From the NCBI RefSeq assembly GCF_021155765.1, contig NC_060109.1, forward strand, positions 6,540,001 through 6,604,000: a stretch of DNA of 64,000 bases, written 5' to 3'. The position numbers and the translations under genes were made by a program. The DNA is from Diprion similis. Its lineage: Eukaryota; Arthropoda; Insecta; Hymenoptera; Diprionidae. The notes under the pieces were generated by a model. It saw nothing but the letters and a program-made list of their open reading frames with translations, was not told the DNA's origin and ran no database searches. Of this stretch, positions 43,061 through 54,338 are shown one piece after another (position 1 is the stretch's first letter; each line of letters begins with the position of its first letter).

Positions 43061-44201
43061 TGTTACCCGCAACCCCCTGGCCCGACGCTCACATGCTAAA
43101 GAGCCGGCCCTGCAAAGAAATCGGCAGCGGCCCGGCTCTGCGCCGGCTGGGAAAAGGTCGCGCGCGGGCAAATTAACACGGTTCCTTATGTAAAACCAGC
43201 AAAACCTTATACACGGCGTAAACGCCCGCGCATCCGCCCGCGCCGATCATCCAGCCGGCCGGCCTCTCTCCATGGTCCGCGCTTGCCTACAAGATCCCGG
43301 CCGCCGGCCGGGATCGACACACTCGTCATTCGGCATCCGTCAGCGACCCACACTTTACAACCAACAGCGCAGCTCATACCTCGCCCAGCTACTACACACC
43401 AAAATAAACCAAGCCGTAAAAGCAAACCACCCGTCCTTTTCAGGATTTGTTTTCGTCTTTCTTCTATACCTATTCACCTATCTCTATCCTTTCTCCCTAT
43501 CTTTTCCTACATATATATATACTTATTTCCATCTCTCTTTTTTTTCTTTCTTTCTCTACTTCTCTTCCTTTCTCTCTATCACTCTTCACACTCATTCCTT
43601 CACCATTTCACCACCACCACCATCACCATCTACGGGGCGCGAGGCCCTCGCCCCCTCCACCCTGAACAAAGGAAGGCCCTCTGCTGGGCACGGGCGTACG
43701 CTGCCCAGGTAACTTGGCAGGCCAGGCTCTTCCGGATCGACCTCCCAGACGAACCACTGGCCTGGCCTCGACAGGATCCCCGATCTTGCCTCCGGGTCCG
43801 ATTCCGCGAACCCATCCTCTCGGATTGGTCCTTCCCGGACCCCACACCCTCCACTGACAAGGAGAACGCGCCACTGGACTCAGCGGCCGTCATCCGGGTG
43901 GCCACCCGACCTATACCCCGGGACCAGTACGTGGGGGCGCCACGGCCGGTGACACACCAGATCGGGCCACGCTGGCCGACACGCATCCCCACACCCATCA
44001 TTCCCCGTCCTCTCCTACCGAACCTCCGTCCTCCTCCTCCTCCCCGACCGTGAGTCATCATCATCCCCATTCCTTATCGTCAACATCGTCTACACTAATC
44101 TTTTTCCCTACTCCCTTTTTTCTTCTTCTCCCCCTATACTTTGCTTCTTCCCCCCCCCCCCCCCCCCCCACTCTACTGATACCCACTCTCACCCAGTATC
44201 A
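43061..44201. repeat. Solo LTR, 1141 bp, in gag
   Basis: Starts TGTTAC and ends GTATCA (inverted terminal pair with one mismatch), with TG...CA ends and a 4-bp target repeat CGAT (43057-43060 and 44202-44205). Removal keeps the gag frame. It is GC-rich at the start, then C/T-rich (43440-43620), with a long C-run near 44150-44169. ORFs inside (for example 43283-44053) are proline/serine-rich compositional artefacts. Confidence 0.8.
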
Positions 44202-45021
44202 CGATGATAAAATGCAAGTGGCCACGTTACTGACGCATTTTGATGAAGAGGCGTATATACTCACTAGAAGTTTGTGTGCGCCTGAAAAGCCAGCTACAAA
44301 GAAATTCGTCGACATAGTAAAAATAATGACAGAACACCTTAACCCTAAACCCTCGGAGGGAATGGAGAGATGCACGTTTAACAGCGCCAAACAAGGGACG
44401 AACGAGTCAGTCGCCGAATTTGCAGCACGGCTACAAAAATTATCACTGAATTGTAATTTTCTGGACTTGAAGGTAGCTCTGCGTGACCAATTAGTGTGTG
44501 GCGTGCACGACGAGTCTTCAAGGGTCGAGTTATTGAAATTGACGGATCTCACCTTGGACAAAGCGCTCAAAGAAGCAACGGCTCGAGAAAGTGCAACGAA
44601 AAATGCTGCGGGAGTAGTGAAAACGTGGGCGAGCAAAAATCAAAGAGAGGAGGTATTTGCTATGAGTTATACGGAAAAAACTGACAAAGGGCAACCCCAA
44701 ACTTGATATAAAAAACCCAACAATCCAGGTACGAGCACTGAGCGGAGCTGCTTCTGCTGTGGCAAGCCGAGCCACATTTCCCGGACATGCAAACACCGAG
44801 ACGGAGCGACTTGCAGTTTCTTCCACTTAAAGGGGCATCTGGAGAGTGCCTGCTTGAAGAAGAAAAGAGCCAAAAACATATTTTTGCAAGAATCGGAGGA
44901 CGCGGGGGAAGGCAGCAGCAGTACAACGCACGAACACATCTACGACTTTTACTCACTACGGGCGAAAGATAACGAAAACGCTTGTAACTTTGTAAATAAT
45001 ATAAAGGCGGATCCACTGTAC
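44202..45021 (+). pseudogene. gag capsid and nucleocapsid part
   Basis: Open from the insertion point: MQVATLLTHFDEEAYILTRS, TMTEHL-like capsid helices, FAARLQKLSLNCNF and REQL-type repeats as in gypsy capsids. A TGA at 44704-44706 stops it, and the same frame continues with a CCHC zinc knuckle (CFCCGKPSHISRTC, about 44749-44790). A second knuckle (CSFFHLKGHLESAC) has lost its second Cys. Gag packages the RNA and forms the particle. It is cut after ADPLYC by the second solo LTR. Stop and knuckle loss make it defective. Confidence 0.8.
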
Positions 45022-46867
45022 TGTAACGTGGCATTTTTTTTGATGCTCGTTACAAGGGGCTCCCCGAACCTTAGGAGGGACTCTAACAAGGGATTTCGCG
45101 ACAAGAATGATTATCTAATTCGTAAAGAGCGCCAGGACAAGGGTCACGCATCCGAAACACTGAGAGGGGACCCTTTACAGGCTAGCGAATAGAGTATTAC
45201 AGGGTCTTTTTGTTTAATTTTGTTTTGAGTATTTGCGACACCAACCAGGGAGATAGACGACGAATTCGAGAGTGTGGAACCGGCCGTAAAGAGAGACCTC
45301 AACGGAGGATACACCGCGAGCGAAGGGTCTCACACGAGGCTACGGAGGGAGCGCCAACGCCGAGCTCTGCCGCGAGGGAAACCAAGGCGGACGAAATTCC
45401 CGCTGTTGGCCAGCGAACCGTAGCCTGCCTTCCTCGCGATACACCATCATGCCAACGATCGTGCTGCCTCTACGCCACTGACGAGGACTGAACACCGGAG
45501 AGTCCAACGACCAATCTGCGAGCCGTGACAGCGGAAACCGACGTTAGCGATAAGCTAGAATTTAAGAGACGCGTAAATCGATACCCAATAAGATTTGTCA
45601 AATTTCGGAAACGACAACGCCTCGGTTTGAATTCTTGGCTCGGTGTGACGGAGCAGGACACTTGCGTCCTGGTGCTGAATCTAGCGAAGGCTGCGAAAAT
45701 TTTGTAAAGATAGTTTTTTTGGGTTATTGAGAGAGTTGAGCGATTGGTGTTAAAATTTTGGGATTCGCGGAAGACGGAACCATTGTCCAATTATCGTGAC
45801 GGAGATTTTTCTGGTCTGGATTCATTGCGGTAAGCGCTATCGCTTCTTTGCGGACAAATTTCGAGAACGGCTTAGGTCGGCGCACCGGGTAACGGTTGGC
45901 CATGTTGAGTTGCGTCAAACAATACTCGAAATTCGTTTGCCGATTTCCTTGGTTGGTGGCCGGAGCTTGATTTTGTTTTTTTGCGATAACGTATCGAGTC
46001 AATTTTGGCTATTGTACATGTTGAGTAGAGTCATTCGTTTCGTTAATTGCGAGCAGCCCAAATTCCGCTGCACAGGGTCAAGTCGCGTTTGCGTGTTCAG
46101 AAAGTGTCACCTCTCGTGTAGGTCGCGTATCGCTAAGTGTGAGCGCTCTGTTTGGCTGGGTTATTATTTCTAGTTTCCTTGTTTGATTTGTTTCGGAAGA
46201 TAGTGAAGTTTCGGATGCGTCGCGATTAATCGCTTCGATTTAAGTTGTTAAGTAAGAATGACTGTCGAGTACTTGTAGGGTATGTTTTGCGATTAGCGCG
46301 ATAATTCTGTTAGGGTTTGGCGAATAGCGCCGATATTTATAATTAAGGGAAGGACGATCACGAGTAGCGTGTTCGTATCGTTGTCGATTTTCTGTATTTT
46401 GATTTTTGTTTTGTTGATCCCGTTGAGACGAGGAACGCGACTAGCGCACGTAGATTTAAGGTTTAGTTAAGATTTGATTTTCTTTCTATTTTGTTTGTGG
46501 AATCGCGGGAGGCGAATTGAGTATCTGTTTCTTTTTCCTTTTGTTTTGTATCGCTTCGAATTTTTTTTGAATATATTATTTTATTCTATTTTGTTAAATT
46601 CTGTATCGTGTCGAGTGTCCGTTCTTTCTCTCCGCAAAACTACCCACCCCCCTCTCCGCGGTACTGAGCTACCTGGCATAGAGAAGGATAGCCGAGGAAT
46701 TGCGAAGGTAAAGATTCGAGGCGTGTTTATCGCGCCAGGCGCCCAACAAAATTTCGCGATAGCTTTGGTAAGCTGCAGAGTGTATCGCGGGTTGCCGAAT
46801 CATTGTGCACCAGGTTAACTCTTGGGAACTTCTCCGGGTGAACAAGAGCGGCGAAAAACCTCGTCAC
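45022..46867. repeat. Solo LTR, 1846 bp, in the protease region
   Basis: Starts TGTAACG and ends CGTCACA (reverse complement TGTGACG), with a 4-bp target repeat GTAC (45018-45021 and 46868-46871). Removing it rejoins the gag-pol reading. At 1.8 kb it is unusually long for an LTR, and a short non-autonomous element cannot be excluded. ORFs inside (for example 45796-46173) have no recognisable domain. Confidence 0.75.
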
Positions 46868-48628
46868 AGTACATTAAGGTCAAACTAAATAGTAAAACAG
46901 TGTCAATGGAGGTAGACTGAGGTACGTACTATGCAGTAATGTCAGAAGGGTTCAAAATTGAAAATTTCAGAAATTGGAAAATCGATAAATGTTGCACGAA
47001 TTTATACGGTTACGTACAAGACGCGATGACGCCGATTGGGTAATTAAAGAATCTGAAAGTAAACTTAAATAATCAAACAAAAACATTGAGTTGCCTAGTG
47101 CTTAGAGGAAATGGCCTGCCACTGATTGGTGGACAGTGGCTGGCAGAGTTCGGTGTATGGCCTAATTTGTCAGACATTGCTGCATTGAGCGATACCAATA
47201 AAATGTTCAACCTGAATGTGAACGATTTAAGAGAAAAAATGTTATCGAAATTTAATGTTTTGTTCGGAGGCACGCCTGTATAATAAAAGGGAAATTAAAT
47301 TACACGTAAAAGAAAATACGAAACCGGTCACGTTGAGGGTACGACACGTGCCATACGCGCTCAAAATTAAAGTAGAGAACGAGATCGAACGTTTGGAAAG
47401 GTTGGGTCGTTTAAAAAAAGTGGAATCAAGCGAGTGGGCCACGCCAATAGTCCCCGTGCTAAAAAGTAATGGCGAAGTAAGAATCTGCGGTGATTTTAAA
47501 ATGACGGTAAACCCGAATTTGCACATGACCAAACGACCGTTTCCGCGTATTCACGACATTTTCCAAGTATTACAAAAAGGGTCATCTTTCTCGCAACTTG
47601 ACCTACCGCACGCCTACATGCAGATTCCGGTTGACGAAAAATCACAAGAATTATTAACGATTACGACCCACGTCGGTTTATTCCGGTACACGAAAATGAC
47701 AGAGGGCACGGCGCCGGCCCCAGGCGAATTTCAGCAAATAATGGATGAGTGTTTGCAGGGTATTCTAAACACCATTGCTCACCTAGACAATATTTTTGTA
47801 ACCGGCCGCACGGATAAAGAACACCTTGAAAATTTGCGCAAAGTATGTAAACAATTGGAGGAGCGCAGGCTGAGATTGAATAGAGGAAAATGCGATTTCA
47901 TGAAAGAGCGTATTGAAGTCTTAGGTTATGTGATTGATGCGGCCGGTCTACACAAGGCGAGATCAAAGGTGAAAGCAATGGTCGAAGCACCAAGACCAAC
48001 AAACAGCAAACAGCTTGCCTCATTTCTGGGACTAATTAATTTTTACGCGAGATTTTTGATGGATAGATCTGAAAAATTAAAGCCTCTTTTTGACGGTGCG
48101 CACAGAAGGAATTTTGTATGGACCAAGGAATGTGACGAGGCTTTTTGCTGGGTAAAAAAGGAGTTAATCTCTCCAAGGGTACTGGCCCATTACGATCAAG
48201 ACGAAGCATTGGTTTTGGCTTGTGATGCGTCAATGTACGGACTGTCGGCGATCTTATCGCACAGGTATAAAGACGGAACGGAAAGACCGATCGCGTATGC
48301 ATCAAAGAAAATACCGGAGATGAAACAGAGCAATTATAAATAAGGAGGCGAGCGCGATTGTATTCGGGTAGATGAAGTTTTATGATTTCGTTTAGAGCAC
48401 ATATTCGGTCCAACAAAAGGTATACCGCTCACAGCGGCGAGCCGTTTGCAAAGGTGGGCATACTTTTTGTCAGGGTTTCGGTACAAGATCGAGTACATCA
48501 AATCGGAGTGCAATGGAAACTGCGACGCGTTGTCGCGTTTACCGGTTGATGATGAAACAAATATTTTCGACGCAGAGTTCACACCGGTTTATTATGTCAA
48601 TGAGAAGATGAATATAGTAGATTGGTAG
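46868..48628 (+). pseudogene. pol: protease, reverse transcriptase, RNase H
   Basis: The protease stretch begins after 46871; the active-site triplet is interrupted by a TGA (about 46917) after VD. GNGLPLIGGQWL near 47107 is the protease-RT linker, and a frame change near 47280 leads into the RT (47255-48343). There LERLGRLKKVESSEWATPIV, FSQLDLPHAY and the catalytic box, which reads HLDN at 47780-47791 instead of two adjacent aspartates, are visible. RNase H follows (VLACDASMYGLSAIL), with a stop near 48343 and remnants to 48628 (CDALSRLP). It synthesises cDNA in intact elements; this copy cannot. Confidence 0.88.
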
Positions 48629-48661
48629 GAGGTAGTCCTTGAAACAAAACGCGATGAAGTC

Positions 48662-49764
48662 TTGAGCAGAATTGTAAAATTTTACATCTCAGGATGGCCA
48701 AGCAACAACAAAGACTTGTCCAGCGAGGAGCAAAAATATTTTGTTAAAAAGAACGAAATCGCAATAGAAGGGAATTGTTTGTTTTGGGGATGTAGGGTAA
48801 TTATACCAGAATCGTTACGGGACCGGCTATTAGCTGACCTTCATGCATCGCACCTAGGGATTGTGAAGATCAAAGCCTTGGCGCGATCGTACGTGTGGTG
48901 GCCTAATATTGATCAAGACATCGAAAATACAGTAAAGTCATGCGGAATTTGCATTAAAGAACAGAAGGCACCACCACACGCACCATTGACGCCATGGCCT
49001 TCGCCAGAGAAGGTGTGGGATAGGAAACACGCAGATTTTTTGGGCCCATTGTTCGGGGATATGTATCTAGTCGTAGTGTATGCATATTCGAAGTGGCCAG
49101 AGGTTATTAATTTCCGAAACAACACGAAGGCGTACGGAGTAGTCGAGGTGTTCGATGAGTTATTCGCTAAATACGGACTACCGAATCTGGTGGTTACAGA
49201 CAACGGCCCGCAGTTTAGAAGCGATGAGTTAGGGCAATTTTTTAATAGTAACGGTGTTCAGCACAGTTTTCTCCACCTTACCACCCGGCGACCAACGGGG
49301 CTGCCGAAAATTTCGTGGGTATATTTAAAGATGAGGTAATAAAAATCGAAAAAGGGGGAGAAAGGGTAGATAAAGCGATAAATAAATTTATGTTTGACTA
49401 CCGCAGCACGCCGCACTGCATAACCGGGAAGTCACCTGCGTGGTTATTCCACAAGCGAGAGCTCAGAACACGGTTTGACTTACTGAGACCGAATGTACGT
49501 AATAAGATACACGAGAAGCAGCAGTCACAGGTCAACAATAGTCCGCATTCACGCAATGTGCAACTGAACGTAGGTGACCCAGTCATGGTTGACAATCACG
49601 GTACATCCGGCGGGAAGCGTATCCCGGCCAAAATTATTAAAGATTTGTCACCGTCCACGTTCAGAGTAAGAACCGAATCGGTTAACGTCACGAAGCGCCA
49701 TACCGATCAAATTGTTAAAGTACGTCGTTCAGCGCGAATAATAAACCGTCAGCCAAAGTTATAA
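48662..49764 (+). pseudogene. pol: integrase
   Basis: H2C2 zinc finger: H at ASHLG and the pair CGICIKEQ; catalytic core with DFLGPLFGDMYLVV and VVTDNGPQF, the first two acidic residues. A frame change near 49290-49310 moves the third acidic residue into the 49315-49764 frame (GIFKDEVIKI follows). The C-terminal segment (LNVGDPVMVDN, IKDLSPSTFRVR) is the usual end domain. Integrase inserts the cDNA. One frameshift breaks it. Confidence 0.88.
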
Positions 49765-49839
49765 ATTGAGCGATAACATGTAACAAGCGATGTATGAATG
49801 TCGGTATGTGGAGCGATGTAGAAAACATGCTAAAAAAAA

Positions 49840-49849
49840 GGGGAGGAGA
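49840..49849 (+). promoter_or_regulatory. Polypurine tract of the gypsy element
   Basis: AAAAAAAAGGGGAGGAGA immediately precedes the TG start of the 3' LTR, as needed for plus-strand priming. Confidence 0.65.
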
Positions 49850-50014
49850 TGTCGTGTATGCGCGTTATAAGTGGGAGTGAGTATGTGTGAGGAAGTGTGT
49901 GAAGCGTGTGAGTGTGTATGTGTAAGGCGGCTGTCCGTCGCAAGTTGTGAGCCTACGGCGACCACTCTCCGTATACGCGTAGTCTTGAACACACCTGTGT
50001 TATACCCAAATATA
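49850..50014 (+). repeat. 3' LTR of the gypsy element, interrupted
   Basis: Starts TGTCGTGTATG after the polypurine tract. 49925-50014 matches the 5' LTR. It is interrupted at 50014 by a DNA element; TATAGTTTA resumes at 52706 as in the 5' LTR (TATAGTTTAGC), then another fold-back follows. The true end was not found. Confidence 0.75.
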
Positions 50015-52705
50015 CCGGGACCATCTCTAGAAACTAAACAGGAACTGCGCATGCGCGAATTTAAATCCGCCGTCCGTGCAGTCTGGCCACCCCGAGACCC
50101 TGCTGTCAAACTCTGTTTCTGTCGGCGGTGTAGTTCACATGCATTTTTGAGGTTAGAATCTCAAGTCATTGAGATAGTCACTCGGAAAGGCTTGGGAAGC
50201 ATTTGTTATTGAAAATTGATTGTTCAAAGAACGGTCGGAATTTAATGCTGATGCTCTTTGAAAATTCGTCCTATTCGATTGAAACAAGAAATCTGTTCAA
50301 ATGTTGGGTGCTTGGAAGAAACGAAGCAGGTAGGTGGGGACAATTTATTCAATCATTTTCATTACTTCATACATTAAGAATAACAATGAAATTTTTTTCT
50401 TTCAACAGAAAATACAGCCAAAATAATAGCATCTCTGCTGTTAGCTGATGTCTTCTCTTCCCATTCAATTCGTGACACATGCAGAGATCATCGGCCACTT
50501 TTGTTGGTTGGAAAAGGAAGTTGTAGATCTTACGGTTTCTTTCAATTTCAAATCTAATCTCAAGAAATCTAATCCGAAGAGTAAAACTCAGAAACATTCT
50601 GTGACACAAGTTAAAAATCAACATTTTCAAAATGTGCCTCAGTAATTAACTTTAAGGATAATCATGTTTTAGAGTAATGTTCAGAACATTCATATGAAAA
50701 TATTGACTTATCGGATTCAACATTGTACCCCTTGTTCCTTTGAAACAAATGAATATCTAATTTTCACTGAAGTTCATGAAAATATTTACTTAAACCTAAA
50801 TCCAATACAATATCTTGTTCATAGTGCTCCGAACATCATCCAGTAACATGAATATCCGGAAGGAATCCCTCTGTCGCAGAAACCGTTATAAGGTTCTTTG
50901 TTTTTAATTTGTGCCACTAGATAACTTTTGCATTGCAGATTCCATTTCCAATCTTAGGATGAGATTTTTTGTTTCGAACAGTGTTAACATGGGATGCAGA
51001 ATTAATTGTAATAAATGGAGATTCACAAACTCTCAGTTTCAATGAAGGACCATTGTAAGAGTATAAAATTGAATCTGGTTTCAAGCTTTCAATAAGTTAC
51101 CGGATGACTCCCTGATAAAGATTCATCATAAAAAAGTTAGCCAGCAAGTAAGTCCTATTGTAGACAAAGTGATCATTTGTAACGTGTACTAGTAAGTGAA
51201 TGCATTCCTTAGACCTTGCTGGGGTTGAAAGAGGCTCAAGCACGGATGATAGCTGCAACTAGCTAGTCAGATGATACTGTCGATTAATATTGATTTTAAA
51301 GACATTTTCAACTGAAGTTATCCAACATTTTTAGATTGAGATTGGTTCAGTTTACACATCAAAATTCATCCTTGGAATCTGATTCAACACTTGAAACACT
51401 ATTCATCTGAATTGAATACCAAGAGAGTGAAAAATAAAATATCAAAACTGCCGAAAATAAAATTTGAAAAATAATGCGGGCCAATAATACTGCTTGGATT
51501 ACAATGGTGCACGGAATGATTGCTCTGTAAAATTAGTTAGCAGCAATTGTTGAATAACAAACTTATTACTATTGGCTCGATAGATCTAAAATGATGGAAT
51601 ATTCAAACACCATGATCTGTAGTGTGTCGTGCTCTTCAATTTTGCCACGACTGATGTTCAGAAGGTGGCGATGACCAGAAGAAATTTCTTCGGATACCTG
51701 TTGTCTAATGGAACAACGGAACAACCAGGTTCGATGGTTGGAACGGTGGCACCAATCGAGAAACTAGGGTCCTAGCCACCAAAACGTTTTGACCATCAGG
51801 TAAGGTATGATTTTCATCCTATTATCCAAACTTGAAACTTCAAGTCTGTCAGAACAAACGAATTTTATCATTGAATACATGTGAAAATATTGTAATATGC
51901 AAATATCATAGTATCAGAAATTTACTTACACGCTTCAACGCCTGACAACTTTAGTCTCGCTTCGATGATGTTTGTTTCCCACCTGAAAATATTAAAAGAT
52001 ATTATCATCAGACAAGAGCTTCTAATTGTTTTGAATACCACTAATTTTCAATGAATTGCGACAGAAAAACGAATTGCTACTTTTTGTACTCCTAAGCTTT
52101 GTGTTTCAAGATACACTATTTCTTTTATTCCTTGTTACTGATTTTATTTTAATATTTCATGTTCATTGGCACTGATTACTGGCTTCCGGAGCACTGCACT
52201 GTAACAAATCTACTCTGGAGCAACCTTCTACTGGGTTTCAACAATCCATTTATTTTTAATTTTATGTAAATAAAGAATCTGTTTGAAATAAACAATATTT
52301 TTACTTACCTGCCTCAGTTTGTCTAGACCCCCACTCGTTGATGACGTTCCACATTTAATTTCAGTTTTCTTCTTTCAATAAATAACTGATCCAATTTCTG
52401 TAGCTTTTGATATTTGTTTCTCCATTGACGCCTTTATTGTGTCGATTAAATATCTGCTAATATCAACTACGGTATTGCTGAATGACACTTTTCTTAGAAA
52501 ATTCACGATAAGTAGGAATAAATATCAACATAACCTCAATACGCTACTTTACGCGCGAGATATTCAGAGCATTGTCACATTTCGTGTACGTTGGTCGCCT
52601 TGGTTAGCTGACGAAAATTACTCCGCGGGGCAATTTTGCTGACCAATGAAATTGAATCGTTTGGCGCATGCGCGGTTCCTGTTTAGTTTCTAGAGATGGT
52701 CCCGG
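50015..52705. mobile_element. 2.7-kb terminal-inverted-repeat element, non-autonomous
   Basis: Ends are inverted repeats of about 42 bp with one or two mismatches: CCGGGACCATCTCTAGAAAC inward, continuing through CTAAACAGGAAC and GCGCATGCGC. TATA flanks both sides (50011-50014 and 52706-52709); the 5' LTR has the corresponding single site. No transposase-like ORF is visible in the 2.7-kb interior, which is AT-rich and unremarkable. Confidence 0.82.
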
Positions 52706-52716
52706 TATAGTTTACC

Positions 52717-53409
52717 TTGTAGACCGGGAGCCCGCAACAAAATGCACGTATGATCGGCTCATGGCTAAAACTTTTTGAGAAGCTAGCCAGTATTATAAGT
52801 AACAGGGAAACGCAAGTATGGCGACCTGTCAGTGTTATCGTTGCGGTGCGCAATTTTCTGAATATGTCGGAAAAAACCATGCTCTTGGGTGATGAGGTCA
52901 CAGTCAATTCTTGTTTTATATTGTTCATTAGATAGCCAAAGTCTGAAGGAGTTGTATGCCATACCGATACGGCGTCATAAACTAGCCACCATACCTCATT
53001 AAACGTGTCGTTTTTTTTGGCCTTTTGGAAATACTTGCTCAGAGCTAATTTTTGGAACAGTGATAGAAAATGATGTTTCATCAACGAATATGACCATGCC
53101 AGCCTGATCCGGTGTTATTAAGTACCCGCCATACCGGTTCAAAGATGTCAAGTTCTTCACTTGCCCATGTATCTATATCATAGATCTAGATCTATATCTA
53201 TATCATAGATACATGGGCAAGTGAAGAACCAAGGGCATGGTTTTTTCCGACATATTCAGAGAATTGCGCACCGCAACGATGACACTGACAGGCCGCCATA
53301 CTTGCGTTTCCCTGTTACTTATAACACTGGCTAGCTTCTCAAAAAGTTTTAGCCATGAGCCGATCATACGTGCTTTTTGTTGTGGGCTCCCGGTCTATCA
53401 AGGACGTTC
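52717..53409. repeat. Fold-back element with a perfect palindromic centre
   Basis: Left end CCTTGTAGACCGGGAGCCC and right end GGGCTCCCGGTCTATCAAGG are inverted partners. The arms (52717-52895 and 53225-53409) are close copies, and the middle has TTCACTTGCCCATGTATCTA and its inverse around a palindromic AGATCTAGATCT centre near 53188. The left half carries about 250 bp that the right half lacks. ORFs of 133 and 109 codons are mirror shadows. Confidence 0.8.
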
Positions 53410-53666
53410 ACAGGTGACAATCGGAGACAAAAGTTCGGCATGCGCTCGGTTTGGTTCAACTGCGCTGTGTATAGCGCGCCGCTCTCCCCGTAGTCCAAAA
53501 CTCTTAGCACGGACTCTACGCACCAATACAAATAAGGCTGTGGCGCGCCCTATACATATACACTAACACAAGTACCCCTAGAGTGACGCGGAGAGCTGGC
53601 AGCGCTGTTTGCCTGCCTCGTGCTTGCCTGCCTCGTGTTTCAGCTTGTCAGTAGGAAGACGCCATC

Positions 53667-54294
53667 ATGCCGAGTAACAACGTGGTAGGAGCAAGCGTCT
53701 CTAGCAGAGTTCGTAGGTCAAATGGTAGATTCGAGAGGAAAAAAAAATGGAGAAAAGAGTCGATATGTGTCAAAGCTATGGTACAGGCAAAAGAAGAATG
53801 TGTGGACAACGACGTACAAAACAACAGTGTGTGTAAAGGACAACGTATCGTCGATTTATGCGAGTTAGGGAGAAACCTAAAATGCAAAAAATGCAAGAAT
53901 GTGCTCGATTTGGAAAATATAGTGGCTGAAAAACATGTAGGCCTTCATTCCGTGTTGTCAATTGTATGCAGAGAATGTGACGTAACAAATGCAGTACACA
54001 CAGGAAAAATAAACAAATCTGGGAACGGTGAACAATATGCGGAAAGCAATGTTACGGCAGTATTGGGTAAGATTTATCATAAAACAGAATAATATGTAGA
54101 GATAATATTGTGTATATGTGCATAATTATGTGTATGTATGTATTATAGGCTCTATACATAGCGACATTAGTCATACAGCGCTCCAAAAAATATTGGCCTG
54201 CATGGACATTCCATGTCTTTCCAATGAAGCTTACAAGCGTTACGAAATAGTTGTCGGCTTGGCTGTTGAGGAAGCTGCAAAGGATACCTATTGA
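53667..54294 (+). pseudogene. Mutator-like transposase N-terminal fragment with one intron
   Basis: ATG at 53667. The N-terminus is basic (SSRVRRSNGRFERKKKWRKE), then GQRIVDLCELGRNLKCKKCK and a second Cys pair (CRECD), a pattern seen in the Mutator-type transposase family common in insects. A donor at 54067 (GTAAGA) and an acceptor ending at 54148 (ATTATAG) give an 82-bp intron with the frame kept. Exon two reads SDISHTALQKILACMDIPCL and EIVVGLAVEEAAKD, the next block of that family, ending at TGA 54292-54294. The catalytic domain is missing, so it is a truncated copy. It is followed at once by a satellite. Confidence 0.65.
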
Positions 54295-54338
54295 ACCTGG
54301 CACCCGACATTTTCAAAAATCAATTTTCAAAATTTCTA

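Larger units (their letters stand above)
31369..52716 (+). mobile_element. Gypsy-type LTR retrotransposon, heavily interrupted
   Basis: Own parts in order: 5' LTR piece 31369-31527, leader 31528-31770, gag 31771-31890, 42774-43060 and 44202-45021, pol 46868-49764, polypurine tract 49840-49849, 3' LTR 49850-50014 plus a few bases at 52706-52716. Inserts: Polinton 31891-42773, solo LTR 43061-44201, solo LTR 45022-46867 and a TIR element 50015-52705. Every insert has matching flanking repeats, which is why the host element can be followed. Multiple stops and frameshifts mark it as old. Confidence 0.85.

Noticed and set aside
43272..44070. Long ORFs of 146-256 codons in the first solo LTR
   Set aside because: They overlap on both strands, are Pro/Ser/Arg-rich because of GC and CT-rich sequence, and sit inside an element defined by TG...CA ends and a target repeat.
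45796..46173. A 125-codon ORF in the second solo LTR
   Set aside because: No domain, inside a well-bounded LTR; likely chance.
52683..53566. Minus ORF of 133 codons and plus ORF of 109 codons
   Set aside because: They share sequence because the locus is a palindrome; no domain was recognised.
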